NCBI GenBank assembly: GCA_025354075.1
Contig: JANXNO010000168.1
Location: forward strand, 1 to 5,500
Source: Burkholderiales bacterium
GTDB lineage: Bacteria; Pseudomonadota; Gammaproteobacteria; Burkholderiales; Casimicrobiaceae
Reading direction: 5' to 3'
DNA: 5,500 nt
Within the stretch, counting starts at the first letter, position 1. Each line of letters starts with the position of its first letter. The notes beneath the pieces are model-generated. The model searched no databases and had not been told where the DNA came from. It saw only the letters and a program-made list of their open reading frames with translations. Of the stretch, positions 4,362 through 5,500 are shown piece by piece. A program made the translations under genes and the position numbers.

Positions 4362-5500
4362 ATGTCTGTAGTTTCCGAACCTTCCGACGCGCTACTGCGC
4401 ACCCCACTTTACGACCTGCATGTGAGCCTCGGCGCACGCATGGTGCCGTTCGCGGGCTACGATATGCCGGTGCAATATCCGCTCGGTGTCATGAAGGAGC
4501 ACCTGCATACGAGAGCACACGCCGGACTGTTTGATGTGTCGCACATGGGGCAGGTGGAGCTGCACGGCGCAGACGCCGCAGACGCGCTCGAAACGCTGGT
4601 GCCGGTAGACGCGATCGGCATTGCACCGGGCAAACAACGTTACGCGCTGTTCACCAACGACGCGGGCGGCATTCTTGATGATTTGATGATCTTTAACGCC
4701 GGCAGTTATCTGCATGTGGTGGTGAACGCCGCGTGCAAAGCGCAGGACATTGCGCACCTGCGAAAACATATCGGTGATCGCTGTGAGATTCGCGTGCGTG
4801 ATGATCTGGCGCTGCTTGCGTTGCAGGGGCCGGGGGCTGAGGCTGCGCTGAAGGGCATTGCTGTGGGCGATATTCCGCAGACGTTCATGGCGGGTGGGCG
4901 CTTGTTGCTGGCGGGCATTGACTGCCTCGTGACACGCTCCGGCTATACCGGTGAAGATGGCTTTGAAATCAGCGTTCCGGCCGCTCAGTGTGAAGCGCTG
5001 GCGAAGGCGCTGCTGGCGCGACCGAGCGTGCAACCGATTGGTTTGGGTGCGCGCGATTCGTTGCGCCTGGAAGCTGGCTTGTGTTTGTATGGCCACGATC
5101 TCGACACAATAACTACGCCGGTTGAAGCGTCGCTCAATTGGGCGATGCAAAAGGTGCGCCGCACCGGTGGCGAGCGCGCAGGTGGTTTCCCCGGTGCGAG
5201 CGTGATTCTTGGTCAGCTCGATAACCCAACTAGCGTCAAACGCAAACGCGTCGGACTGAAACCCGAAGGTCGCGCGCCGATTCGGGAAGGTGTGGAGTTG
5301 CGGGACGCCAGCGGCGCGAAGATCGGTGTTGTGACCAGTGGCGGCTTTGGGCCTACCGTGAACGGCCCGGTGATCATGGGTTACGTTGATGCTGCGCATG
5401 CCGCCGTTGGAACAAAAGTTAACGCGATGCTTCGCGGCGCGCCGACGCCCGTGACGGTTGTTGGCATGCCGTTTGCACCGCACGGGTATAAACGAGCTTA
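4362..5500 (+). CDS. gcvT: Aminomethyltransferase, glycine cleavage system T-protein (stop codon cut by the window edge)
   Basis: T-protein takes the aminomethyl group from lipoylated H-protein and, with tetrahydrofolate, releases ammonia and forms 5,10-methylene-tetrahydrofolate in the cytoplasm. The window shows 379 codons and then TA, so the stop (TAA or TAG) probably ends at 5501, and the protein has normal length. Family marks are Gly-Ala-Arg-Met-Val-Pro-Phe-Ala-Gly-Tyr-Asp-Met-Pro (24-36), Leu-Phe-Asp-Val-Ser-His-Met-Gly-Gln (56-64), Gly-Gly-Ile-Leu-Asp-Asp-Leu (102-108, the region of the catalytic Asp in characterised T-proteins), Val-Val-Asn-Ala-Ala (119-125), Leu-Ala-Leu-Gln-Gly-Pro (152-157), Arg-Ser-Gly-Tyr-Thr-Gly-Glu-Asp-Gly-Phe-Glu (192-202), Gly-Ala-Arg-Asp-Ser-Leu-Arg-Leu-Glu (229-237), and the C-terminal Thr-Ser-Gly-Gly-Phe-Gly-Pro (325-331). 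The ATG at 4362 follows the riboswitch directly. The ribosome binding site is weak, in keeping with riboswitch control. The genes for H- and P-protein would be expected downstream but are outside the window. Confidence 0.96.
   Translation, partial: MSVVSEPSDALLRTPLYDLHVSLGARMVPFAGYDMPVQYPLGVMKEHLHTRAHAGLFDVSHMGQVELHGADAADALETLVPVDAIGIAPGKQRYALFTNDAGGILDDLMIFNAGSYLHVVVNAACKAQDIAHLRKHIGDRCEIRVRDDLALLALQGPGAEAALKGIAVGDIPQTFMAGGRLLLAGIDCLVTRSGYTGEDGFEISVPAAQCEALAKALLARPSVQPIGLGARDSLRLEAGLCLYGHDLDTITTPVEASLNWAMQKVRRTGGERAGGFPGASVILGQLDNPTSVKRKRVGLKPEGRAPIREGVELRDASGAKIGVVTSGGFGPTVNGPVIMGYVDAAHAAVGTKVNAMLRGAPTPVTVVGMPFAPHGYKRA

Noticed and set aside
4392..5483. 363-codon open frame on the minus strand
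   Set aside because: It is fully antisense to gcvT, whose plus-strand product matches the T-protein family end to end. The minus-strand product is rich in Arg, His and Gln and shows no family features.

Overview
This 5.5 kb window looks like chromosomal DNA from a moderately GC-rich proteobacterium. Betaproteobacteria, probably Burkholderiales, is the best guess. The reasons are a tandem glycine riboswitch directly ahead of gcvT, a TakP/mannitol-chloroaromatic-type TRAP binding protein, DUF1993 and DUF2147 proteins, and intergenic hairpin repeats of a kind I recall from that group. The assignment is inferred from recalled family resemblance, not from a search.

Layout: bases 1-611 hold no convincing gene. 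The first ~120 bases are AT-rich. They are followed by three consecutive palindromic elements: a large imperfect inverted repeat at 201-324, a perfect 13-bp stem at 338-370, and an 11-bp GC-rich stem at 436-459. A short secreted, probably lipid-anchored, protein of unknown function follows on the plus strand (612-1085, TTG start). Three genes then lie on the minus strand: a GNAT-like acetyltransferase (1119-1715), a periplasmic DUF2147 protein (1838-2281) and a DUF1993 protein (2324-2830). The last two are 42 bp apart and probably co-transcribed.

A 138-bp divergent intergenic region with a GTAG-headed, REP-like palindrome separates DUF1993 from a plus-strand TRAP transporter solute-binding protein with a twin-arginine signal (2969-4072). 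No TRAP membrane subunits are seen next to it.

The strongest regulatory feature is a two-aptamer glycine riboswitch (about 4100-4326). It is followed by a hairpin (4330-4360) that encloses the only plausible ribosome binding site of gcvT. gcvT, the aminomethyltransferase T-protein of the glycine cleavage system, runs to the window edge, where only the last base of its probable stop codon is missing. The expected logic is that the riboswitch senses glycine and adjusts expression of the glycine-degrading genes. I saw no clearly new multi-gene system. The most notable items are the riboswitch expression platform and the stacked intergenic palindromes.
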